Below, in pieces: positions 14,764 to 21,568 of a stretch of DNA of 28,443 nt. The stretch comes from OCS116 cluster bacterium. Lineage in GTDB: Bacteria > Pseudomonadota > Alphaproteobacteria > Rhizobiales > OSC116. Both the position numbers and the translations under genes were made by a program. The notes beneath the pieces were generated by a model. The model saw only the letters and a program-made list of their open reading frames with translations, made no database searches and was not told the DNA's origin. The stretch covers positions 1 to 28,443 of the forward strand of contig NVUS02000053.1 in assembly GCA_002402005.2 (NCBI GenBank), in the 5' to 3' direction. The first letter of the stretch is position 1. Every line of letters starts with the position of its first letter.

Positions 14764-15849
14764 ATGGCGTTACCAGATTTCACAATGCGCCAGCTTTTAG
14801 AAGCTGGCATTCACTTTGGCCATCAAAAATCCCGCTGGAATCCTAAAATGGACCAGTATATTTTTGGCACACGCAACAAAATCCACATCATGGATCTTTC
14901 AAAAACCGTTCCTTTGCTGCATCAAGCATTGGTAGCTGTACGTGACGTTGTTGCTGGTGGTGGTCGTGTTCTTTTTGTTGGCACAAAACGCCAAGCATCA
15001 GACCCAATTAAAGCCGCTGCTCAAAGCTGTGCTCAATATTACATCAACCATCGTTGGTTGGGTGGCGCGTTAACGAACTGGAACACAGTTTCTAATTCAA
15101 TCAAACGCCTAAACGAGCTAAACAAAATTCTTGAAAGCGATGCCCACGGCCTCACTAAAAAAGAATTGCTTAAAATGACTCGCGAACAAAATAAACTTGA
15201 TCGCGCCATTGGTGGCATTAAAGATATGGGCGGCATTCCGAACCTTATCTTCATCATCGATACAAATAAAGAATCATTGGCAGTTGCCGAAGCTAGAAAA
15301 TTGGGCATTCCAGTGGTTGCGGTTTTGGATTCAAACTCAAACCCAGATGACATTGATTTCCCAATCCCAGGTAATGATGATGCGTCACGTGCCATCGAAC
15401 TTTATTGCGATCTAATCGCTCGTGCCGCTTTGGATGGCATTTCACAAGCTCATGGCGATGCTGGTTTCGATCTTGGCGAGGGCGCTGACCTTCCAGAAGA
15501 TATTGTAGCCGAAGTTGAAGCCGCTACAGATGCTGAAATTGAAGCACCTGTTGCTGCTGTTGAAGTCGCTCCAAAAGCCGAAGCTGCTCCTAAAGCTGAA
15601 GAAGCTCCAAAAGCTGAAGAAGCTCCAAAAGCTGAAGCTGCTGCATCTACTGGTGATGATGATCTGAAAGAACTTTCAGGCGTTGGCCCAGCTCTAGAGA
15701 AAAAATTGCACGCTGCTGGCGTAACAACTTTTGCTCAAATCGCTGCTTGGAACGATGCTGAAGTCGAAGAATTTGGCGAAAAGCTTTCTTTCAAAGGTCG
15801 TATCGAGCGCGAAGGCTGGATCGATCAAGCTAAAAAATTAGCAAAATAA
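14764..15849 (+). CDS. rpsB: Ribosomal protein S2 with repeat linker and C-terminal helix-hairpin-helix domain
   Basis: S2 is a small-subunit ribosomal protein. Residues 1 to about 230 are a normal S2 core: MALPDFTMRQLLEAGIHFGH, RWNPKMDQYIFG, RVLFVGTKRQA, HRWLGGALTNW, GGIPNLIFIIDTNKE and AIELYCDLIARA. Residues about 231-297 form an Ala/Glu/Pro/Lys linker with four near-identical six-residue repeats of the APKAEE type. Residues about 298-361 form a helix-hairpin-helix-like domain (LKELSGVGPALEKKL, then FAQIAAWNDAEVEEF and FKGRIEREGWIDQAK). That domain type is known to me at the C-terminus of alphaproteobacterial L21 and NuoE proteins. The start at 14764 has AGGAG at 14752-14756; an upstream in-frame TTG has no support. 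The total of 361 residues exceeds the usual 240-260. Confidence 0.95.
   Translation: MALPDFTMRQLLEAGIHFGHQKSRWNPKMDQYIFGTRNKIHIMDLSKTVPLLHQALVAVRDVVAGGGRVLFVGTKRQASDPIKAAAQSCAQYYINHRWLGGALTNWNTVSNSIKRLNELNKILESDAHGLTKKELLKMTREQNKLDRAIGGIKDMGGIPNLIFIIDTNKESLAVAEARKLGIPVVAVLDSNSNPDDIDFPIPGNDDASRAIELYCDLIARAALDGISQAHGDAGFDLGEGADLPEDIVAEVEAATDAEIEAPVAAVEVAPKAEAAPKAEEAPKAEEAPKAEAAASTGDDDLKELSGVGPALEKKLHAAGVTTFAQIAAWNDAEVEEFGEKLSFKGRIEREGWIDQAKKLAK
15568..15639 (+). repeat. Four tandem 18-bp repeats inside rpsB
   Basis: Units begin at 15568, 15586, 15604 and 15622 and follow the pattern GCTCCAAAAGCTGAAGAA with one to four changes. Each encodes APKAEE or APKAEA. The third and fourth units are nearly identical at the DNA level, suggesting recent duplication. 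They form the linker between the S2 core and its C-terminal domain. Confidence 0.9.
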
Positions 15850-15858
15850 ATTAAATTG

Positions 15859-15880
15859 GCGTGTCATATATAAGACACGC
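15859..15880 (+). promoter_or_regulatory. First intercistronic hairpin, rpsB-tsf
   Basis: GCGTGTC (15859-15865) and GACACGC (15874-15880) form a 7-bp perfect stem with an 8-base loop, 10 bases after the rpsB stop. No adjacent T-run is present. It could mark an mRNA processing or partial termination site that lowers tsf expression relative to rpsB. Confidence 0.5.
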
Positions 15881-15905
15881 GAATTGCTTAAAATCATTTT
15901 AAATT

Positions 15906-15933
15906 TAGCAACCATTCTAACGAGTGGTTGCTA
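15906..15933 (+). promoter_or_regulatory. Second intercistronic hairpin, rpsB-tsf
   Basis: TAGCAACCA (15906-15914) and TGGTTGCTA (15925-15933) form a perfect 9-bp stem with a 10-base loop. The sequence ATTCTAAC occurs at 15914-15921 in the loop and again at 15933-15940 just after the stem. The hairpin ends 23 bases before the tsf ATG, upstream of its AGG at 15945-15947. Confidence 0.5.
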
Positions 15934-15956
15934 TTCTAACAGATAGGCTAAGAAAA

Positions 15957-16886
15957 ATGGCTATTACTGCAAGTATGGTAAAAGAATTACGCGCATCTAC
16001 TGGCGTCGGCATGATGGATTGTAAAACAGCGCTTAAAGAAACTGATGGCGACATGGAAGCGGCTGTAGATTGGTTACGCAAAAAAGGTTTGGCCAAAGCG
16101 GCTAAAAAAGCTGGCCGTGTGGCTGCTGAAGGCCTTGTGGCTGTTAAATCTTCTGGCACAGCCGCGGTTGTGGTCGAAGTTAACTCAGAAACAGACTTTG
16201 TTGCTCTAAACCCAGAATTCCAAAAATTGGCTGCCAATGTTGCTGACATCGCACTTGCCAATAATGGTGACGACGCAGCCATTAAAGCTGCCGCATACCT
16301 AGATTCAGGCAAAACAGTTGAAGAGTTTATCACCGCTTTGGTGGCTTCAATTGGCGAAAACCTTTCCTTCCGCCGTGCCACTGCACTGAGCGTTGACAAT
16401 GGCGTTGTGGCAACTTATGTACATAACTCAGTTGTTGCTGGCGTTGCTGGTAAATTGGGCGTTTTGGTGGCTTTGGAATCAACCGGTGATGCCGATAAAT
16501 TAAATGCATTGGGCAAACAAATCGCCATGCATATCGCCGCCACAAACCCAGCTTCATTGGATATATCTGATCTAGACCCAGCGGTTGTTGAACGTGAGAA
16601 AAACGTACTTGTCGAAACCGCTAGAGCTTCTGGCAAACCAGACAATATCATCGAAAAAATGATCGAAGGTCGTATGCGCAAATACTACCAAGAGGTTGTT
16701 CTACTTCAACAAACTTTCGTTATTGACGGCGAAAATACGGTTGAGAAAGCCATTCAAATCGCTGCCAAAGACATTGGCGCTGATGTGAAACTAACCGGTT
16801 TCGTACGTATGGAACTTGGTGCCGGCATCGAGAAAAAAGAAGAAGATTTTGCCGCTGAAGTTGCCGCCGCAACCGGTCAAGCTTAA
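15957..16886 (+). CDS. tsf: Elongation factor Ts
   Basis: EF-Ts is the guanine nucleotide exchange factor that recycles EF-Tu. The 309-residue product starts with the UBA-like domain (MVKELRASTGVGMMDCKTALKETDGDMEAAVDWLRKKG, about residues 7-44). It carries the TDFV motif at 79-82 that inserts near the EF-Tu nucleotide site, then two EF-Ts dimerisation subdomains (LGVLVALEST, MHIAATNPASL and KYYQEVVLLQQTFV). I chose ATG 15957, with AGG at 15945-15947, over an in-frame codon at 15924 that lies within the upstream hairpin. It is downstream of rpsB, the universal arrangement, and closed by a strong terminator. Confidence 0.97.
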   Translation: MAITASMVKELRASTGVGMMDCKTALKETDGDMEAAVDWLRKKGLAKAAKKAGRVAAEGLVAVKSSGTAAVVVEVNSETDFVALNPEFQKLAANVADIALANNGDDAAIKAAAYLDSGKTVEEFITALVASIGENLSFRRATALSVDNGVVATYVHNSVVAGVAGKLGVLVALESTGDADKLNALGKQIAMHIAATNPASLDISDLDPAVVEREKNVLVETARASGKPDNIIEKMIEGRMRKYYQEVVLLQQTFVIDGENTVEKAIQIAAKDIGADVKLTGFVRMELGAGIEKKEEDFAAEVAAATGQA

Positions 16887-16915
16887 TCTTTAACGAAGAT
16901 TGAATTTATAATTTG

Positions 16916-16951
16916 AAAAGTCGATATCACACATGTGATGTCGGCTTTTTT
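16916..16951 (+). terminator. Intrinsic terminator after tsf
   Basis: The left arm 16916-16930 (AAAAGTCGATATCAC) and the right arm 16935-16949 (GTGATGTCGGCTTTT) pair along 15 positions, two as G-U in RNA, with loop ACAT. The right arm leads directly into a T-run ending at 16951. It separates rpsB-tsf from pyrH. Confidence 0.9.
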
Positions 16952-16994
16952 ATGTTAAGCTCCCTTAGTTTTAATATCATAGTGAGTCGCGTCC

Positions 16995-17759
16995 ATGTCA
17001 GAATCCGAAATCCTCAACAAACGTATCGTCAATCCAGATCTTAAATATAAGCGTATTCTGCTTAAATTATCCGGCGAAGCGTTGATGGGTGATCAGGAAT
17101 TCGGCATTGATATGGCGTTTGTCGATAAAATTGCCGCCGAAATCAAACAGGCTTGGAGCCAAGGTGCCGAGATTTGCTTGGTCATTGGCGGCGGTAATAT
17201 TTTTCGCGGCATTTCGGGCGCAGCCCAAGGTATGAACCGCTCTAGTGCCGATTATATGGGCATGTTGGCCACCGTTATGAACGCTTTGGCCATGGCCAAT
17301 GCACTCGAAGAGCTTAGTGTGCCAACCCGTGTTTTGTCAGCCATCCCCATGCCAACCGTTTGCGAGCCATTCGTTGGCCCACGCGCCCGGGCACATCTGG
17401 GCAAAGGCCGTGTGGTTATTTTTGCTGCCGGTACAGGCAATCCATTTTTCACCACCGACACCGGTGCAGCGCTCAGAGCCGCCGAAATGGGCTGCGAAGC
17501 TTTGCTAAAAGGCACCCAAGTTGATGGCGTTTATGACAGCGATCCCAATAAAAACCCCAATGCTAAAAAATACAAACAGGTCAGCTTTACCGATGTTTTG
17601 GCCAAAGATTTAAAAGTTATGGATGCCGCCGCCATCGCCTTGGCGCGCGATAATGACATCCCCATCATCGTCTATTCAATGACCAGCGAAAAAGGTTTGA
17701 TGGGTATATTGAAAGGCGAAGGCAGTTTTACCATTGTCAATAGCGGCAAAACATCTTAA
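16995..17759 (+). CDS. pyrH: UMP kinase
   Basis: PyrH phosphorylates UMP to UDP, feeding all pyrimidine nucleotides; the bacterial enzyme is a hexamer of the amino acid kinase fold. Of 254 residues, the first ~18 (MSESEILNKRIVNPDLKY) are an extension. The core then starts KRILLKLSGEALMG and shows CLVIGGGNIFRG, ADYMGMLATVMNALA, FAAGTGNPFFTTDTGAALRAAEM, KGTQVDGVYDSDP and VMDAAAIALARDNDIPIIVY. The ATG at 16995 is preceded by a weak site. frr follows 39 bases later, the standard pyrH-frr pair. Confidence 0.97.
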   Translation: MSESEILNKRIVNPDLKYKRILLKLSGEALMGDQEFGIDMAFVDKIAAEIKQAWSQGAEICLVIGGGNIFRGISGAAQGMNRSSADYMGMLATVMNALAMANALEELSVPTRVLSAIPMPTVCEPFVGPRARAHLGKGRVVIFAAGTGNPFFTTDTGAALRAAEMGCEALLKGTQVDGVYDSDPNKNPNAKKYKQVSFTDVLAKDLKVMDAAAIALARDNDIPIIVYSMTSEKGLMGILKGEGSFTIVNSGKTS

Positions 17760-17798
17760 TGTTTAAACAATTGAATAACCTTTATAAATGAGAATATT

Positions 17799-18356
17799 AT
17801 GTCTGCATTAGATCTTAAAGATATTGAACGCCGCATGGAAGGCGCCATTGCGAATTTGAAAAACGAATTTTCTGGTTTGCGCACCGGCCGTGCCTCAATC
17901 GCCATGCTCGATCCGGTCATCGTTTCCGCTTATGGTGCAGATATGCCGCTTAACCAAGTGGCCAGTGTCAGCGTGCCCGAATCGCGTATGCTGTCAGTGT
18001 CTGTGTGGGATTCAGGTCTGGTTAACGCCACCGACAAAGCCATCCGCGATGCCGGCCTAGGCCTTAACCCCATTGTCGATGGCAATAATTTGCGCATTCC
18101 CATTCCAGAGTTGAACGAAGAGCGCCGTAAAGATATGACCAAAATTGCCGCTAAATATTCCGAATCGTGCCGCATCGCAATCCGCAATGTCCGCCGCGAT
18201 GGTATGGAAATCCTTAAAAAAGCCGAAAAAGATAGCGAAATCTCACAAGATGAGCAGCATGACAAAGGCGACCAAGTGCAAACGTTGACTGATACTTATA
18301 TCAAACATGTTGATGATGCACTTAAAACTAAAGACGCCGAAATCATGCAAGTTTAA
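17799..18356 (+). CDS. frr: Ribosome recycling factor
   Basis: RRF works with EF-G to split post-termination ribosomes. The 185-residue product has the normal length and mimics tRNA in shape. Motifs include MEGAIANLKNEFSGLRTGRAS near residues 13-33, YGADMPLNQVASVSVPE, the hinge region NNLRIPIPELNEERRKDM, and the C-terminal coil KKAEKDSEISQDEQHDKGDQVQTLTDTYI. It lies between pyrH and cdsA. The gap to cdsA is only 30 bases, so there is no room for uppS, which usually sits here. Confidence 0.97.
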   Translation: MSALDLKDIERRMEGAIANLKNEFSGLRTGRASIAMLDPVIVSAYGADMPLNQVASVSVPESRMLSVSVWDSGLVNATDKAIRDAGLGLNPIVDGNNLRIPIPELNEERRKDMTKIAAKYSESCRIAIRNVRRDGMEILKKAEKDSEISQDEQHDKGDQVQTLTDTYIKHVDDALKTKDAEIMQV

Positions 18357-18386
18357 TCAAAATCTAAACCATAAGACGAGCTATAT

Positions 18387-19094
18387 ATGTCAACTGCCGA
18401 TCAATTCACCGATTTAAAGACCCGCCTTATTTCAGCTGTTATTTTGTCTGTTGCGGCTTTTCTGTGTATTTATTTCGGTTCAATATTCATGTTGCTCATG
18501 GTGGCTGCATTTTGTTATATTGGCATGAAAGAATGGATGGATTTACCCAAGAGCCGCAAATATCCACCCCAAACCAAGCGCAAATGGTTTGGCTATGGTC
18601 TGCTTTATGTCGGCTGGGCTTGCTTAGCATTATTGCTCATCCGCTTTTCAGATGATCTGGGTTATGCCGCCACCATATGGTTGATCACCATCACCATTGG
18701 CACCGATGTTGGCGCTTATTTTGCTGGCCGCTTCATTGGCGGAGCCAAAGTCGCTCCGAGCATCAGCCCCAATAAAACTTGGGCAGGCGTCGGCGGCGGC
18801 ATTGTCGGCGGCATCATCCTCAGTAGCATTTTTCTATCCTTAGCCAACGTGCCAGTTAACAGCTCCATCATTAAGCTGGTCATCATCTTTTCACTCATTA
18901 GCCAATGTGGTGATTTTTTCGAAAGCTACGTCAAACGGCGCTTTTCGGTCAAAGACACCGGCTCATTCTTACCCGGACATGGCGGTATATTAGACCGTAT
19001 GGATGGCCAAATATTCTTGCTCATTGCAGCGGCTACCTTTGCATTCATCATTGGCCCGATGGATCAAATGGCCACTAGCTTGCTTGTCTGGTAG
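18387..19094 (+). CDS. cdsA: Phosphatidate cytidylyltransferase (CDP-diglyceride synthase)
   Basis: CdsA converts phosphatidic acid and CTP to CDP-diacylglycerol, the precursor of membrane phospholipids. The 235-residue inner-membrane protein has several hydrophobic segments. It ends with the family signature: KRRFSVKDTGSFLPGHGGILDRMDG, in which the acidic/basic pattern K-R-x4-K-D and H-G-G-x2-D-R-x-D is intact. An upstream pattern (GTDVGAYFAGRFIGGAK, SPNKTWAG) is also typical. It is slightly shorter than some homologues. dxr starts eight bases after its stop, so co-transcription is likely. Confidence 0.95.
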   Translation: MSTADQFTDLKTRLISAVILSVAAFLCIYFGSIFMLLMVAAFCYIGMKEWMDLPKSRKYPPQTKRKWFGYGLLYVGWACLALLLIRFSDDLGYAATIWLITITIGTDVGAYFAGRFIGGAKVAPSISPNKTWAGVGGGIVGGIILSSIFLSLANVPVNSSIIKLVIIFSLISQCGDFFESYVKRRFSVKDTGSFLPGHGGILDRMDGQIFLLIAAATFAFIIGPMDQMATSLLVW

Positions 19095-19102
19095 CGCATA
19101 AA

Positions 19103-20257
19103 ATGAAGACAATTAATATTTTTGGGGTGACGGGCTCTATCGGCCTTTCAACCGTCAAAGTTCTCAAACAACATCCCGATAAATTCAGCATCAACGCGGT
19201 TACCGGCGGCAATAATGTTAAATTATTAGCACAATTGGCCATTGAGCTGAATGCCAAATATGCAGTCATTGCCAACGCCTCCAAGGTAGATGAACTTAAA
19301 TCCCTGCTAGATGGCCACAATATCAAAGTCGATTGCGGCGAGGATGGCCTCATTCGCGTCGCCACCCACGAGGTCGATATCTGCATGGCCGCCATTGTTG
19401 GCTATGCCGGCCTCAAGCCCACACTCACCTCACTCAAATACGCCAAACGTGTGGCACTGGCTAACAAAGAATGCTTGGTTGCAGCAGGTGAGTTATTCCT
19501 CGCCACCAAACAAAAATATGGCTGCGAGCTCACTCCGGTCGATAGCGAACATAGCGCCATGTTCCAATGCCTGCAGGGCAGCAAAACTTCGGAGATGGAA
19601 AAAATCCTCCTCACCGCATCCGGCGGCCCGTTCCGCACCCATACATTGGCGCAAATGCAAAACATCACCAAGGCGCAGGCGCTCAATCATCCCAATTGGG
19701 ACATGGGCGCCAAAATCACCATCGATAGCGCCACGCTGATGAATAAAGGTAACGAGCTGATCGAAGCCTATCATCTATTCCCCATCGAGGCAGATCAAAT
19801 CGAGGTGGTGGTGCACAAACAATCCATCATTCATTCGTTAATTCAATATCATGATGGCTCGGTCATCGCCCAGCTTGGCACGCCCGAAATGGGCACAGCC
19901 ATCAGCTATGCTTTGGGCTGGCCAGATCGCCTCGAGCTAAATTTCGAACGTCTAGACCTATTTAAAATCGCCCGTCTAGATTTCGAACCGGCTGATGAAC
20001 AACGCTTCAAATGCCTCTATCTGGCCAAACAATCTCTGGTCATGGGCGGCACTTGCGGCGCGGTGCTCAATGCCGCGAACGAAGTGGCAGTCAAGGCTTT
20101 CTTGGCCGAAGAAATCTCATTCCTCGCCATTGCCGATATCTGCGAAGAGACCATAAATTTGGCGCAATCGCGCGATATCATCATCAATGCAGATAATCTA
20201 GACGATGTATGCGAGGTCGATAAACAAGCCCGCCTCATCGCCCAATCTCTACTATAA
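19103..20257 (+). CDS. dxr: 1-deoxy-D-xylulose 5-phosphate reductoisomerase
   Basis: Dxr makes 2-C-methyl-D-erythritol 4-phosphate with NADPH, the committed step of the MEP isoprenoid pathway; undecaprenyl and quinone side chains depend on it. The 384-residue product has the NADPH motif GVTGSIGLSTVKVL at residues 8-21. It also has ALANKECLVAAG, PVDSEHSAMFQCL (metal and substrate binding), TASGGPFR, and HPNWDMGAKITIDSATLMNKGNELIEA, all intact. Further family blocks are VVHKQSIIHSLIQYHDGSV and GTPEMGTAISYALGWPDR. rseP starts 26 bases later. Confidence 0.97.
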   Translation: MKTINIFGVTGSIGLSTVKVLKQHPDKFSINAVTGGNNVKLLAQLAIELNAKYAVIANASKVDELKSLLDGHNIKVDCGEDGLIRVATHEVDICMAAIVGYAGLKPTLTSLKYAKRVALANKECLVAAGELFLATKQKYGCELTPVDSEHSAMFQCLQGSKTSEMEKILLTASGGPFRTHTLAQMQNITKAQALNHPNWDMGAKITIDSATLMNKGNELIEAYHLFPIEADQIEVVVHKQSIIHSLIQYHDGSVIAQLGTPEMGTAISYALGWPDRLELNFERLDLFKIARLDFEPADEQRFKCLYLAKQSLVMGGTCGAVLNAANEVAVKAFLAEEISFLAIADICEETINLAQSRDIIINADNLDDVCEVDKQARLIAQSLL

Positions 20258-20283
20258 TCTATCAAGTCAAAGGCGGCTTATCT

Positions 20284-21423
20284 ATGGAAATATTGAACAT
20301 CCTCACCGGCTTTGGCGGCAGTGCATTTCAATATGTTTTTGGTTTCATTTCAGTGCTTATGGTCATCGTATTTGTCCATGAAATGGGGCATTTTCTGGTC
20401 GCCCGCTGGTGCAATGTGCGCATCGAGGCCTTCTCCATTGGTTTTGGCAAAGAACTGTGGGGCTTTACCGATAAAAAACAAACCCGCTGGAAGCTTTGCC
20501 TCATCCCATTAGGCGGCTATGTTAAATTCTGGGGTGATACAAATGAGGCCAGTTTTGCCGATCAAGATGCCGCAAATCACATGTCTGATGAAGACAAAAA
20601 GGTCTATTTCCAACTCAAACCTCTATGGCAAAAAGCCGCCATCGTGGTCGCCGGCCCTGTAGCCAATTTCATCTTTGCCGTGGCAATATTCACCGTGTTT
20701 CTCATGTCAATCGGCCAACCGTTCATTTCCCCACGGGTCGATGATGTACAGGTTGGCGGCGCGGCCGAAACGGCCGGCATTCAATCGGGCGATGTCATCG
20801 CGCAAATCAACGGTAATGAGATTAACTCATTTAACGATTTGCAAAAATACATCATGTTCAACCCCGACAAGCAAATCTCAATAACCGTCACCCGACAACT
20901 CGAATCGTTAACATTAAGTTTAACACCTAAGCCTTTCGTATTTAAAGATAAATACGGCAACGAGCAAACCATCGGCCGCATTGGCATTATCCACAATAGC
21001 TCTGCAGATGAGCGTCAATTCCGCACCCTTTCATTGCCTGATGCCCTGTCAAAAGGCAGCAGCGAAGTGTGGTTCATCATCAAACAAACCCTCATCACCA
21101 TCAAAGATTTATTCGTCGGCAAAGGCGATATCAAACAGCTCGGCGGGCCAGTAAAAATCGCCCAAACATCCGGTCAATTGGCTTCAGAAGGCATATTGCC
21201 ATTGGTGCGGTTGGCTGCTTTGCTTAGCGTTGGCATTGGTCTGTTTAACCTATTTCCCATTCCCATGTTAGATGGCGGGCATCTGGTCTTCTATCTCATC
21301 GAGGCGCTCATCGGCAAACCTTTGCCGCCTAAATATATGGAATATGCCATGCGCATCGGCGTCACCCTATTGCTCAGCTTTTTTGTCTTTGTTACCATTA
21401 ACGACATCATCTCAATTTTATGA
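20284..21423 (+). CDS. rseP: Site-2 intramembrane metalloprotease RseP
   Basis: RseP cleaves single-span membrane proteins within the membrane, classically anti-sigma factor RseA, and removes leftover signal peptides. The 379-residue product has the zinc motif HEMGH at 32-36 in the first membrane segment. A single PDZ domain follows (VQVGGAAETAGIQSGDVIAQINGNEI, starting near residue 156). The second metal-binding motif is FNLFPIPMLDGGHLVFYLIEALIGKPLP, with its aspartate in LDGGH. E. coli RseP has two PDZ domains; one is common in alphaproteobacteria. The neighbouring bamA suggests envelope function. No rseA or rpoE is in the window, so the substrate is unknown. Confidence 0.94.
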   Translation: MEILNILTGFGGSAFQYVFGFISVLMVIVFVHEMGHFLVARWCNVRIEAFSIGFGKELWGFTDKKQTRWKLCLIPLGGYVKFWGDTNEASFADQDAANHMSDEDKKVYFQLKPLWQKAAIVVAGPVANFIFAVAIFTVFLMSIGQPFISPRVDDVQVGGAAETAGIQSGDVIAQINGNEINSFNDLQKYIMFNPDKQISITVTRQLESLTLSLTPKPFVFKDKYGNEQTIGRIGIIHNSSADERQFRTLSLPDALSKGSSEVWFIIKQTLITIKDLFVGKGDIKQLGGPVKIAQTSGQLASEGILPLVRLAALLSVGIGLFNLFPIPMLDGGHLVFYLIEALIGKPLPPKYMEYAMRIGVTLLLSFFVFVTINDIISIL

Positions 21424-21568
21424 AAAGTTACTTAAAATTAACCTTTCGTCGTTAACCTATCTCAATAATAAGTGAAAATTGGGCATATTAAGATTCATGC
21501 CTTTATTTTTTGTCTAAAACCTAGTAAAAGAGTACTGGATATATAGATTCCATCCAGATGGGTATAAT

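Noticed and set aside
15924..15956. Upstream in-frame start for tsf
   Set aside because: It would add 11 residues absent from the family and lies in the intercistronic hairpin; ATG 15957 gives the standard MAITASMVKELR start.
21482..21511. Weak terminator-like element after rseP (GGCAT/ATGCC then T-rich)
   Set aside because: The stem is only five or six base pairs with a 10-base loop, too weak to call.
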